DNA of 13,226 bases from Olsenella sp. (GTDB lineage: Bacteria > Actinomycetota > Coriobacteriia > Coriobacteriales > Atopobiaceae). Below are positions 5,615 to 13,031 of this stretch, piece after piece. The first letter of the stretch is position 1, and every line of letters begins with the position of its first letter. Below the pieces are notes generated by a model. It did not search any database and was not told where the DNA came from. It saw only the letters and a program-made list of their open reading frames with translations. The DNA lies in the NCBI GenBank assembly GCA_015062715.1, contig SUUD01000028.1:1-13226 (forward strand). The letters run 5' to 3'. The position numbers and the translations under genes are program-made.

Positions 5615-5881
5615 CTACTTGGCCTTCTCCACGATCTCCACGACGCGCCAACGCTTGGTCTTGGAGAGGGGACGGGTCTCCATGACGCGGACGGTGTCGC
5701 CAAGGCCGGCGATGCCCTCCTCGTCGTGGCAGTGCAGCTTCTTGGTGCTGGTGATCATCTTGCCGTACTTGGGGTGACGCTTGCGCACGTCGATCTGCAC
5801 GGTGACGGTCTTCTCGCCGGAGAGGGACGAGACGATCCCGGTGCGGACCTTGCGCGAGTTCCTGGTTTCGGTATCAGCCAT
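5615..5881 (-). CDS. rpsQ: 30S ribosomal protein S17
   Basis: S17 is a primary 16S rRNA-binding protein with an OB fold, placed in the body of the small subunit. The 88-residue product has the expected strands: RKVRTGIVSSLSGEKTVTVQID, then RKRHPKYGKMITSTKKLHCHDEE and the S17 signature GDTVRVMETRPLSKTKRWRVVEIVEKAK. Length is normal. It follows rpmC after 16 nt, and the ATG is preceded by GGAGTGAGAC. Confidence 0.98.
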   Translation of the reverse strand: MADTETRNSRKVRTGIVSSLSGEKTVTVQIDVRKRHPKYGKMITSTKKLHCHDEEGIAGLGDTVRVMETRPLSKTKRWRVVEIVEKAK

Positions 5882-5897
5882 GTCTCACTCCTGCGAT

Positions 5898-6113
5898 CTA
5901 GTTCTGGGCAGCGGCGTTGTCCGCTGCGATCTGGCGCGCACGCATCTCGGTCTGGACGCGGGCGATGTCACGCTTGACGAGGCGGACGCGAGCCGTGTTG
6001 TCCAGCTGGCTGGTGGCCATCTGGAAGCGGAGGTTGAAGAGCTCGGCGCGCCCCTCCTCGAGCTTCTTGGCGAGCTCGTCGTCGGTGAGCTCGCGAATCT
6101 CGGTCGACTTCAT
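5898..6113 (-). CDS. rpmC: 50S ribosomal protein L29
   Basis: L29 is a small helical protein at the tunnel exit, next to L23, where it helps dock trigger factor and the signal recognition particle. The 71-residue product is an antiparallel helical hairpin: STEIRELTDDELAKKLEEGRAELFNLRFQMATSQLDNTARVRLVKRDIARVQTEMRARQ in outline, with the family motif ELFNLRFQ at about 25–32. Only 2 nt separate it from the rplP stop, so coupling is likely. A short alanine-rich tail follows the second helix. Confidence 0.97.
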   Translation of the reverse strand: MKSTEIRELTDDELAKKLEEGRAELFNLRFQMATSQLDNTARVRLVKRDIARVQTEMRARQIAADNAAAQN

Positions 6114-6115
6114 GG

Positions 6116-6543
6116 TTACTTGTCCTCCCCGTCCTGGTCGGCGCGGGCAACGATCTTGGTCTTGATGGGCAGCTTGTGCTGCGCAAGGCGGAGGGCCTCA
6201 CGAGCGATCTCGTCGGAGACGCCGGCGATCTCGAACATGATGCGACCCGGCTTGACGACGGCCACCCACTCCTCGGGGTTGCCCTTGCCGGAGCCCATGC
6301 GGGTCTCGGCAGGCTTCTTGGTGATGGGCTTGTCCGGGAAGATGGTGATCCAGACCTTGCCGCCACGGCGCATCTTACGCGTCATGGCAACACGGGCGGC
6401 CTCGATCTGGCGGTTGGTGATCCAGTGAGCCTCCTCGGCACGAAGGCCGTACTCGCCGAAGTTCAGCTGGGTGCCACCCTTGGCCTGGCCCTTCATGGAG
6501 CCACGCTGAACCTTGCGGTGGAGGACGCGCTTAGGAGCCAGCA

Positions 6544-6544
<1 letters not shown>
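6116..6544 (-). CDS. rplP: 50S ribosomal protein L16
   Basis: L16 is a late-assembly protein that contacts A-site tRNA near the peptidyl transferase centre. The 142-residue product has the start MLAPKRVLHRKVQRGSMKG, the NFGEYGLRAEEAHWITNRQIEAARVAMTR region and the L16 signature KVWITIFPDKPITKKPAETRMGSGKG, ending with FEIAGVSDEIAREALRLAQHKLPIKTKIV. Its ATG shares one base with the rpsC stop (TAATG), a classic coupled junction. The C-terminal end (RADQDGEDK) is a short acidic tail. Confidence 0.98.
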
Positions 6545-7251
<707 letters not shown>

Positions 7252-7258
7252 GCTTCTC

Positions 7259-7621
7259 CTACGCCTCCTTTCGCGGAGCGACGGTGATGGTGATGTGGCT
7301 CGTGCGCTTGTTGATGCGCGACGCGGAGCCCTTGGCGCGCGGGCGGATGCGCTTGAGCGTGGGGCCCTCGTCGACATAGGCCTCGGCGATCACGAGGTCG
7401 TCACGGCGCAGGCCGTTGTTGTTCTCGGCGTTGGCGACGGCCGAGCGCAGGACCTTCTCGACGTCGACGGCGACGGCGCGCTCGGAGAAGGCCAGGATCT
7501 CGAAGGCCTTCTCGACGGAGGCGTTGCGGATCTGGTCGACGACCATGCGGGCCTTGCGGGGCGCGACGCGAACGTACTTGGCGGTCGCGGAGACCTCGTT
7601 CGGGGCGGTGTGCTTTGCCAT
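7259..7621 (-). CDS. rplV: 50S ribosomal protein L22
   Basis: L22 binds all domains of 23S rRNA; its long beta-hairpin lines the peptide exit tunnel. The 120-residue product has the RVAPRKARMVVDQIRNASVEKAFEIL segment near the start, the AVANAENNNGLRRDDLVIAEAYVDEGPTLKRIRPRAKGSASRI region containing the tunnel hairpin, and the ending TSHITITVA. No insertion or deletion in the hairpin, as seen in some macrolide-resistant strains, is evident. It follows rpsS after 17 nt, and its stop forms part of the rpsC ribosome binding site. Confidence 0.98.
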   Translation of the reverse strand: MAKHTAPNEVSATAKYVRVAPRKARMVVDQIRNASVEKAFEILAFSERAVAVDVEKVLRSAVANAENNNGLRRDDLVIAEAYVDEGPTLKRIRPRAKGSASRINKRTSHITITVAPRKEA

Positions 7622-7638
7622 TGCTTATCTACCTCCCC

Positions 7639-7899
7639 TTACTTCTGCTTGTGGCCACGGAAGGTGCGGGTGGGCGAGAACTCGCCCAGCTTGTGTCCGA
7701 CCATGGACTCGGTGATGTACACGGGCACGTGCTTGCGGCCGTCGTGGACGGCGATGGTGTGGCCGACCATCTCGGGGAAGATGGTGGAGGCGCGAGACCA
7801 GGTCTTGATGACCTCCTTGGTGCCAGCCTCGTTCATGGCAGCGACGCGCGCCAGGAGGCGAGTCTCCACAAACGGGCCCTTCTTGAGACTTCTGCTCAT
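7639..7899 (-). CDS. rpsS: 30S ribosomal protein S19
   Basis: S19 lies in the head of the small subunit, forms a heterodimer with S13 and contacts 23S rRNA (bridge B1). The 86-residue product begins MSRSLKKGPFVETRLLARV and contains the signature TWSRASTIFPEMVGHTIAVHDGRKHVPVYITESMVGHKLGEF, then SPTRTFRGHKQK. It is slightly shorter than the usual 92–95 residues at the C-terminus, which is within the normal range. It lies 24 nt after rplB. Confidence 0.98.
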   Translation of the reverse strand: MSRSLKKGPFVETRLLARVAAMNEAGTKEVIKTWSRASTIFPEMVGHTIAVHDGRKHVPVYITESMVGHKLGEFSPTRTFRGHKQK

Positions 7900-7923
7900 A
7901 CTTGGCTACTCCTTCGTGTGCCG

Positions 7924-8757
<834 letters not shown>

Positions 8758-8842
8758 TACTTCGTTCCCTTCTTTCCGCTGGCCACCCTGCTCAGGGATT
8801 GAGGCCATGGCGTGCCTCGGCGGGGTGACTCCGGATTACCAC

Positions 8843-8898
8843 GGTGCCGCGCGTATCCATAGGACGCGGCACCAGAACACGTCCCCGCATGTGCGGGG
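8843..8898 (-). other. Tandem stem-loops in the rplW–rplB spacer
   Basis: The 160 nt spacer 8758–8917 contains a perfect 9-bp stem (GGTGCCGCG 8843–8851 with CGCGGCACC 8865–8873, loop 13 nt) and, nearer rplW, a perfect 6-bp stem (CCCCGC 8883–8888 with GCGGGG 8893–8898, tetraloop). Neither is followed by a U-run on the minus strand. About 85 nt then remain before rplB. Possible roles are attenuation, protection or processing of the rplB mRNA; no known motif is recognised. No gene is seen. Confidence 0.5.
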
Positions 8899-8917
8899 GC
8901 GGCAGTGCCTTTGGTGC

Positions 8918-9220
8918 TTACTCCTCGACGGCCTTCTGGGCGCCGAAGATCTCGATGGTCTCGCCGTCAGCGATGGTGACGACGGCCTTCTTCCAGGTGC
9001 GGGTCTTGCCCATGGCATAGCGCAGGCGCTTGGGCTTGGCCTTGACCCACATGGTGTTGACCTTGACGACGTGAACGCCGAAGAGCTTCTCGACCGCGGC
9101 GGCGATCTCCTCCTTGCAGGCGGTGCGAGCCACCTCGAAGGTGTACTTGTTCTGGCCCATGAGGTCGAACGAGCGCTCGGAGACGACCGGGCGGGTGATG
9201 ACGTTGTAGACGGAGTTCAT
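8918..9220 (-). CDS. rplW: 50S ribosomal protein L23
   Basis: L23 sits at the tunnel exit and is the main docking site for trigger factor and the signal recognition particle. The 100-residue product has NVITRPVVSERSFDLMGQNKYTFEVA at the N-terminus, the helix EEIAAAVEKLFGVHVVKVNTMWVKAK and the conserved KRLRYAMGKTRTWKKAVVTI loop region. Its ATG shares one base with the rplD stop (TAATG), so the two are coupled. The gap to rplB is unusually long. Confidence 0.98.
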   Translation of the reverse strand: MNSVYNVITRPVVSERSFDLMGQNKYTFEVARTACKEEIAAAVEKLFGVHVVKVNTMWVKAKPKRLRYAMGKTRTWKKAVVTIADGETIEIFGAQKAVEE

Positions 9221-9846
9221 TATGCGAGCACCTCCTCGAGCTGCTTCGCGACGGCCTCGCTCATGACGAGGGCGCCGTTGTCGATGAGGTTGCCGGCACA
9301 GGCCTCGCCGATGCCGATGACGTTGACCCTCGGCATGTTGCGGAAGGACAGGAAGGTGAAGATGTCGTCGTCGGGGACGACCACGGTCACGCGCTTGTCG
9401 GCGATATCGAGGGCCTTGAGCATGGCGGCAGCCTGCTTGGTAGAGGGCTTCTCAAACTTGTAGTCGTCGAGGATGACGAGCTCGTTGTCGCGAAGCTTGC
9501 CGGAGAGGACGCCGCGCATGGCGAGCTTGACCTCCTTGGCGTTGGTGCGGCGGGCGTGGCTGCGGGGGGTGGGCCCGAAGATGACGCCGCCGCCCGTCCA
9601 CTGGCCGGCGCGGATCGAGCCCTGGCGGGCGCGACCGGTGCCCTTCTGGCGGTACGGCTTCTTGCCGCCGCCGGAGACCTCGTGGCGGTTCTTGACGGAG
9701 TGGGTGCCCTGGCGCAGGGAGGCAGCCTGGCAGACCACGACCTGGTGGATGACGGGGATGTTCGGCTCGATGCCGAAGACGTAGTCGGAGAGCTCGGCGG
9801 TGCCGGTCTTCTCCCCTTCTGCGTTCCTGATGTCGATCTGGCTCAT
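9220..9846 (-). CDS. rplD: 50S ribosomal protein L4
   Basis: L4 binds domain I of 23S rRNA and its loop narrows the exit tunnel opposite L22; in Escherichia coli it also represses the S10 operon through the leader. The 208-residue product shows the conserved tunnel loop at about 55–78 (EVSGGGKKPYRQKGTGRARQ, then GSIRAGQWTGGG), FGPTPRSHARRTNAKEVKLAM and the helix-rich C-terminal half. Length is normal. TAAGGAG precedes the ATG. rplC is 31 nt upstream. Because rpsJ is cut off here by a terminator, an S10-leader mechanism of the E. coli type would have to act elsewhere. Confidence 0.98.
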   Translation of the reverse strand: MSQIDIRNAEGEKTGTAELSDYVFGIEPNIPVIHQVVVCQAASLRQGTHSVKNRHEVSGGGKKPYRQKGTGRARQGSIRAGQWTGGGVIFGPTPRSHARRTNAKEVKLAMRGVLSGKLRDNELVILDDYKFEKPSTKQAAAMLKALDIADKRVTVVVPDDDIFTFLSFRNMPRVNVIGIGEACAGNLIDNGALVMSEAVAKQLEEVLA

Positions 9847-9877
9847 CTTTTCTCCTTAGCCTAAGTTCTGTGGGCCC

Positions 9878-10498
9878 TTAGGCCATGCGAATCGAGACGA
9901 TGGCGTTCTTGCCACCGGGCACGGCGCCCTTGACGAGCATGAGGTTCTGCTCGGCGTCGACGCGGACGAGCTTGAGGTTGCGCACGGTGACGCGCTCGTC
10001 GCCCATGTGGCCGGCCATGTGCAGGCCCTTGCGGACACGCGAGGGGTAGGCGCACTGGCCGATGGAGCCCGGGCGGCGCTGGTTGCGCGAGCCGTGGGTC
10101 ATGGGGCCGCGGCTGAAGTTCCAGCGCTTGATGGTGCCCTGGAAGCCCTTGCCCTTGGAGGTGCCGGTGACGTCGACGACCTTGACCTCGGCGAAGTCCG
10201 CCACGGTGACCTGGTCGCCGCAGTTGTGCTCCTCGCCGTTCTCGACGCGGACCTCGCGCAGGTAGCGCATGGGCTCGACGCCGTGGGCCTTGAAGTGGCC
10301 GGCGAGAGGCTTGTTGACGTGCTTGGGCTTGATCTCACCGAAGCCGATCTGGACGGCGTCATAGCCGTCGGTCGCCTTCGTCTTGACCTGCGAGATCGTG
10401 CAGGGGCCAGCCTGGATGACGGTGACGGGCACGACGTTGTCGTCCTCGTCCCAGATCTGCGTCATCCCCAGCTTGCGGCCAAGGATCGTGTTGACCAT
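9878..10498 (-). CDS. rplC: 50S ribosomal protein L3
   Basis: L3 is an assembly initiator of the large subunit whose long loop reaches the peptidyl transferase centre. The 206-residue product begins MVNTILGRKLGMTQIWDEDD and has the family signature FSRGPMTHGSRNQRRPGSIG, followed by SRVRKGLHMAGHMGDERVTV. The frame is open 90 codons further upstream, but that stretch crosses the candidate promoter and is not L3-like; AAAGGA close to the MVNTILG start decides it. rpsJ is normally directly upstream. Here it is more than 2.5 kb away, behind a terminator and two unrelated genes, so rplC probably heads the transcription unit that runs to rplX. Confidence 0.98.
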   Translation of the reverse strand: MVNTILGRKLGMTQIWDEDDNVVPVTVIQAGPCTISQVKTKATDGYDAVQIGFGEIKPKHVNKPLAGHFKAHGVEPMRYLREVRVENGEEHNCGDQVTVADFAEVKVVDVTGTSKGKGFQGTIKRWNFSRGPMTHGSRNQRRPGSIGQCAYPSRVRKGLHMAGHMGDERVTVRNLKLVRVDAEQNLMLVKGAVPGGKNAIVSIRMA

Positions 10499-10690
10499 TC
10501 CTGGTCCTTTCCCGTTGGCGGTCATGGGCCTTCTCGTCGAGGCACATCGGGTGCCCCTCCCCCAGCGGACCGCGTCCGATAGTCTGCTGCTCACCTGCGG
10601 TTTCTCGTGCGTCCCTCCCGCGGGCAGATGCCCCGTACACAGGATGGGGGCATGCGGTCGAGACACAGTCGTCCCCACGATCGAGCAGCT
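10499..10690 (-). promoter_or_regulatory. Long 5' leader of rplC
   Basis: About 190 nt separates the candidate promoter from rplC. It contains a 6-bp hairpin (TGCCCC 10629–10634 with GGGGCA 10647–10652), and no gene is seen. The length is similar to regulated ribosomal leaders, such as the S10 leader of Escherichia coli that responds to L4, but no shared motif is recognised. Confidence 0.35.
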
Positions 10691-10695
10691 TTTCG

Positions 10696-10704
10696 AGTAT
10701 AGCA
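10696..10704 (-). promoter_or_regulatory. Candidate extended -10 promoter for rplC–rplX
   Basis: TGCTATACT on the minus strand matches the extended -10 consensus (TGn plus TATAAT at five of six). No -35 match is seen at 16–18 nt, as is often so for extended -10 promoters. It lies in the most A/T-rich part of an otherwise GC-rich gap, downstream of terminator-like hairpins and upstream of the leader of rplC. Confidence 0.5.
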
Positions 10705-10769
10705 GGCAACGCCCGGCAGCGGGGGTTTCACAGAGAATCCACGTGATGCGGGCCCACCGGGAGCGCAAG

Positions 10770-10820
10770 GGGGCGGCCCCCCGAGGGAAGCCGCCCCGCC
10801 CTGCCTGCCAGGCGGCAGGC
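10770..10820 (-). terminator. Tandem hairpins after the double-glycine peptide gene, probable terminator
   Basis: Two hairpins follow the stop codon within about 70 nt. One is a perfect 7-bp stem with a 4-nt loop (10803–10809 with 10814–10820). The other is a perfect 8-bp stem (10770–10777 with 10790–10797), whose loop contains further CCC/GGG pairing. The transcript continues CTTGCGC, so the U-run is poor. The position, before a fresh promoter, supports termination. Confidence 0.55.
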
Positions 10821-10836
10821 CGTGTCCGTAGTCGCG

Positions 10837-11124
10837 CTAGTGGGCCGAGCCCCTCCGCATCCGCTCGAACTCCTCCGGCGTGAGGAGGTCGGCGCTCGTG
10901 CGCAGGTTGCCCGCCCAGTGCTCGGCACGCGCGAGGTTGTCGAGCCTCATGACGACCGTTCCCTTGTCATCGAGGACGTAGTAGGCCTCCTTCCGGTGGG
11001 TGGCCGGGTCCCCCGTGTCATGGTAGATGTAGCCGCCCGCGATCGCGTCGAGCATCTCGTCGGTCAGCTCGATGCCCTCGGCCTCCGCCATCTCCATGGT
11101 CTCCCTCTTCTGCTCCTCGTTCAT
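10837..11124 (-). CDS. Small protein with double-glycine (bacteriocin/RiPP-type) leader, function unknown
   Basis: Product of 95 residues. Residues 20–31, LTDEMLDAIAGG, match the double-glycine leader consensus LSxxELxxIxGG, preceded by a charged helical stretch (MNEEQKRETMEMAEAEGIE). This is the kind of leader found on unmodified bacteriocins, Nif11-type precursors and other RiPPs, cleaved after GG by C39 peptidase-type exporters. The remaining 64 residues (YIYHDTGDP to the end) have no cysteine, are rich in charged residues and look folded: YYVLDDKGTVVMRLDNLARAEHW suggests strand-turn-strand-helix. The start at 11122–11124 has GGAGG about 5 nt upstream; an in-frame ATG 13 codons earlier lacks one. 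No modification enzyme or exporter is in the window. It lies 80 nt after the lipoprotein gene with no terminator or promoter seen between, so the two may be co-transcribed. A non-bacteriocin small protein with a chance GG motif remains possible. Confidence 0.75.
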   Translation of the reverse strand: MNEEQKRETMEMAEAEGIELTDEMLDAIAGGYIYHDTGDPATHRKEAYYVLDDKGTVVMRLDNLARAEHWAGNLRTSADLLTPEEFERMRRGSAH

Positions 11125-11160
11125 GCGTCCTCCCTGGGTATGCCGTGCCTCTGTGGGCGT

Positions 11161-11178
11161 CATGCGTCCGCCCGCATG
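11161..11178 (-). other. Small hairpin in the leader of the double-glycine peptide gene
   Basis: A perfect 6-bp inverted repeat (CATGCG / CGCATG, 6-nt loop) lies between the lipoprotein stop and the peptide start. It is too weak to be a terminator and has no U-run. It may be incidental. Confidence 0.3.
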
Positions 11179-11204
11179 GCCTGTTCCCTCTCGTGCCCGA
11201 GGGG

Positions 11205-12821
11205 CTAGCCCTCGGCTCCCTCGTCCTCGGCGGGCTCCTGCTCGCCCTCATCGGGCGTCGGGGTCTCGTCGCCCTCGGGCTCCGTCTCCTCGTCGGGCTC
11301 GACGGTCCTGTTGAGGAGCTTGATCTCCTTGAGCTGCAGGCTCGTGCTGCCGTACGTCACCTCAACGACGTCACCTGGCTGCGGGAAGTAGCCGGCGGCT
11401 ATCTTGGTGTCGTCGTCAAACTTGAGGATGATCGTCTCGCCGCTCTTGAGCTTGACCTCGACGGTGTTCTCGGTCGGGTCCTCGTCGGCCTTGCCGTCCT
11501 CGTCGGCATCGTCCACCTTGTAGTCCTCGAACCCGTTCATCTTGACGATGGTGCCCTGGCCGACGACGACCAGGTCGGGCTGCGGCTCGGGCTCCGGGGC
11601 CGGCTCGGGCTCAGGCTCAGGTTCGGGGGCGGGCTCGGGCTCCGGCTCCGGCGTGGGCTCTGGGTCCGGCGTGGGCGTCAGCTCGGGCGTCGGGGTCGGC
11701 GTGGGCTGCGGGTCGTCCTTGCCCTCGTCCTTCTTCTCCTCGTCCTTCTTCTCGCCCTTCTTCTCCTCCTCCTTCTTCTTGTCCTTCTTGGAGGCGTCCT
11801 CGCCGCTCTTGGCGCAGTAGATGACGAGCGCCTTGGGGTTGTTGCCCAGCTCGCCGGTGTAGGTGATCTCGGCCAGGTATCCCGTGGCGGGCTTCTCGCC
11901 GTTGTACTTGGTGCCGCTGTCGGTCTTGAACGTGTAGCTCGCCTTGGCGGTCTCGAGGGTCACGGTGCCGTTGCCCACGTTCTTGATGGTTCCGTTGATG
12001 ACATAGGCGCGTCCCGTCGAGCTCTTCGCGACCTTGACGCGCAGGGCATCGGGCTCCTTCTCGATGTCGCCCTTGAAGGTGACGTCCACGGTGTCGCCGA
12101 GCAGGATGTGGGTGGACGCGCCCGAGATCTCGGTGCTGTCGGTAATGGTGAAGCGGTACGCGTGCGCCGAGTCGATCGACACGAGCACGGTCCTGCCCGA
12201 GAGCTCGGAGACGATGCCGTGGATGGTGCGCTCCTTGGGCTCCTCGGCCTCCTTGGCCTCCTCGACGACCGCGACGACGTTCGCGTACGGGAACTCGTTG
12301 AGGTTGCCCAGGTACGTGAGCTCGATCTTGTCACCCGCGCTCAGGTCGCCCACGAGGTAGGTGTCCTCGTCGATCATGAAGGTCGCCGAGGCGTCCTTAC
12401 CGGCGATGGTGATGTAGTTGGCGCCCTGGCCCACCAGCTCGCCTGCGAACTCCAGAGGCGTCTCCATGTGCTCGACGAGCGTGATCTGGTCGGCATGCAG
12501 GCCGTCCGCGTCCTCGTGATAGGTCACCGCGACGACGTCGTCCAGGTACATCTGCCCATAGTCACCCATGTCATAGAGGGTGCCGGAGCTCGTCGTGAAC
12601 TCCAGGTCTCCCTGGTCGCCCGTAACCACGACCTTCTGCTCGTAGGCCGTGAGAAGCGTCCCCTCGTACTCGCTCGCCTCGACCTCGGCCTCGGGGGTCT
12701 CGGCCTCCTCGGCGGGCGTGGGCTCGACGGGCGGCTCGCTGGGCTTTCCGCAGGCCCCAAGTGCCAGGGCCACGGAGACGGCCATGGCGACGCCAAGCGA
12801 CGCCGTTACTCCCCTACGCAT
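11205..12821 (-). CDS. Secreted lipoprotein with five beta-type repeats and a charged/proline-rich linker, function unknown
   Basis: Product of 538 residues. A lipoprotein signal peptide (MRRGVTASLGVAMAVSVALALGAC in outline) has the lipobox LGAC with the acylated cysteine at 24, so it should be anchored on the outer face of the membrane. After an acidic, proline-containing spacer come four related units of about 65 residues (about 52–117, 119–187, 198–267, 271–338), each showing a GxI/GTL start, a threonine/valine-rich strand pair and an end of the type G-D-x-V-x-V-T-Y. A lysine/glutamate run (345–370) and a PT/PE dipeptide tract (371–415) follow, then a fifth unit (about 417–505) with a DADEDGKADED loop like calcium-binding DxDxDG motifs. 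An acidic tail ends the protein. AAGGAG lies 6–7 nt before the ATG. It lies between rpsJ and rplC. The repeats may be small beta-barrels; no enzyme motif is seen and the family is not recognised. Confidence 0.88.
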   Translation of the reverse strand: MRRGVTASLGVAMAVSVALALGACGKPSEPPVEPTPAEEAETPEAEVEASEYEGTLLTAYEQKVVVTGDQGDLEFTTSSGTLYDMGDYGQMYLDDVVAVTYHEDADGLHADQITLVEHMETPLEFAGELVGQGANYITIAGKDASATFMIDEDTYLVGDLSAGDKIELTYLGNLNEFPYANVVAVVEEAKEAEEPKERTIHGIVSELSGRTVLVSIDSAHAYRFTITDSTEISGASTHILLGDTVDVTFKGDIEKEPDALRVKVAKSSTGRAYVINGTIKNVGNGTVTLETAKASYTFKTDSGTKYNGEKPATGYLAEITYTGELGNNPKALVIYCAKSGEDASKKDKKKEEEKKGEKKDEEKKDEGKDDPQPTPTPTPELTPTPDPEPTPEPEPEPAPEPEPEPEPAPEPEPQPDLVVVGQGTIVKMNGFEDYKVDDADEDGKADEDPTENTVEVKLKSGETIILKFDDDTKIAAGYFPQPGDVVEVTYGSTSLQLKEIKLLNRTVEPDEETEPEGDETPTPDEGEQEPAEDEGAEG

Positions 12822-12859
12822 AACTTCTCCTTTCCGCCACGCTGGTCAATGCCAAGGTA

Positions 12860-12877
12860 CCTGCGCAGGAGCGCAGG
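12860..12877 (-). other. Perfect hairpin in the lipoprotein gene leader
   Basis: CCTGCGC (12860–12866) pairs with GCGCAGG (12871–12877) around a 4-nt loop, about 40 nt before the lipoprotein start. No U-run follows on the minus strand, so it is probably part of the 5' leader; its role is unknown. Confidence 0.4.
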
Positions 12878-12889
12878 ACATACGCTCTC

Positions 12890-12936
12890 AAGATACTGTC
12901 ATATTGCTTATACGGAACCGCGCGCGCCTTCGTCTC
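12890..12936 (-). promoter_or_regulatory. A/T-rich segment with weak promoter candidates for the lipoprotein gene
   Basis: This is the only A/T-rich patch between the rpsJ terminator and the lipoprotein. Two weak pairs are visible on the minus strand: GAGACG–18 nt–TATAAG (12931–12936 with 12907–12912) and TTCCGT–16 nt–TATCTT (12912–12917 with 12890–12895). A promoter is expected here because of the terminator upstream, but neither pair is strong. Confidence 0.3.
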
Positions 12937-12978
12937 TGGCGGCAAGCGGCATGCGCGAGGTGCCCTTGGGCATGAGAA

Positions 12979-13010
12979 AGGGGCAGCCCCCGTTGCCGGA
13001 GGCTGCCCCT
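12979..13010 (-). terminator. Intrinsic terminator directly after rpsJ
   Basis: On the transcript a 14-bp stem (one U·G wobble) is closed by a GCAA tetraloop, with the outer 10 bp AGGGGCAGCC/GGCTGCCCCT perfectly paired, followed by TTCTC. It begins 21 nt after the rpsJ stop. This is the best intrinsic terminator in the window and implies that rpsJ transcripts end here and do not run on into rplC. Confidence 0.85.
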
Positions 13011-13031
13011 GTGCGCGTATGTCTCGGTCGA

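Noticed and set aside
7252..7377. 42-codon N-terminal extension of S3
   Set aside because: It overlaps the end of rplV and is an R/S/A-rich out-of-frame translation; MGQKVQP with AGGAG is the normal S3 start.
10499..10768. 90-codon N-terminal extension of L3
   Set aside because: No L3 family member begins this way, the segment crosses the candidate promoter, and a good ribosome binding site precedes the MVNTILG start.
11576..11712. Short tandem DNA repeat (GGCTCG/GGCTC-type units)
   Set aside because: It encodes the PE/PT dipeptide spacer of the lipoprotein; the DNA repetition follows from the protein composition and there are no CRISPR-like spacers.
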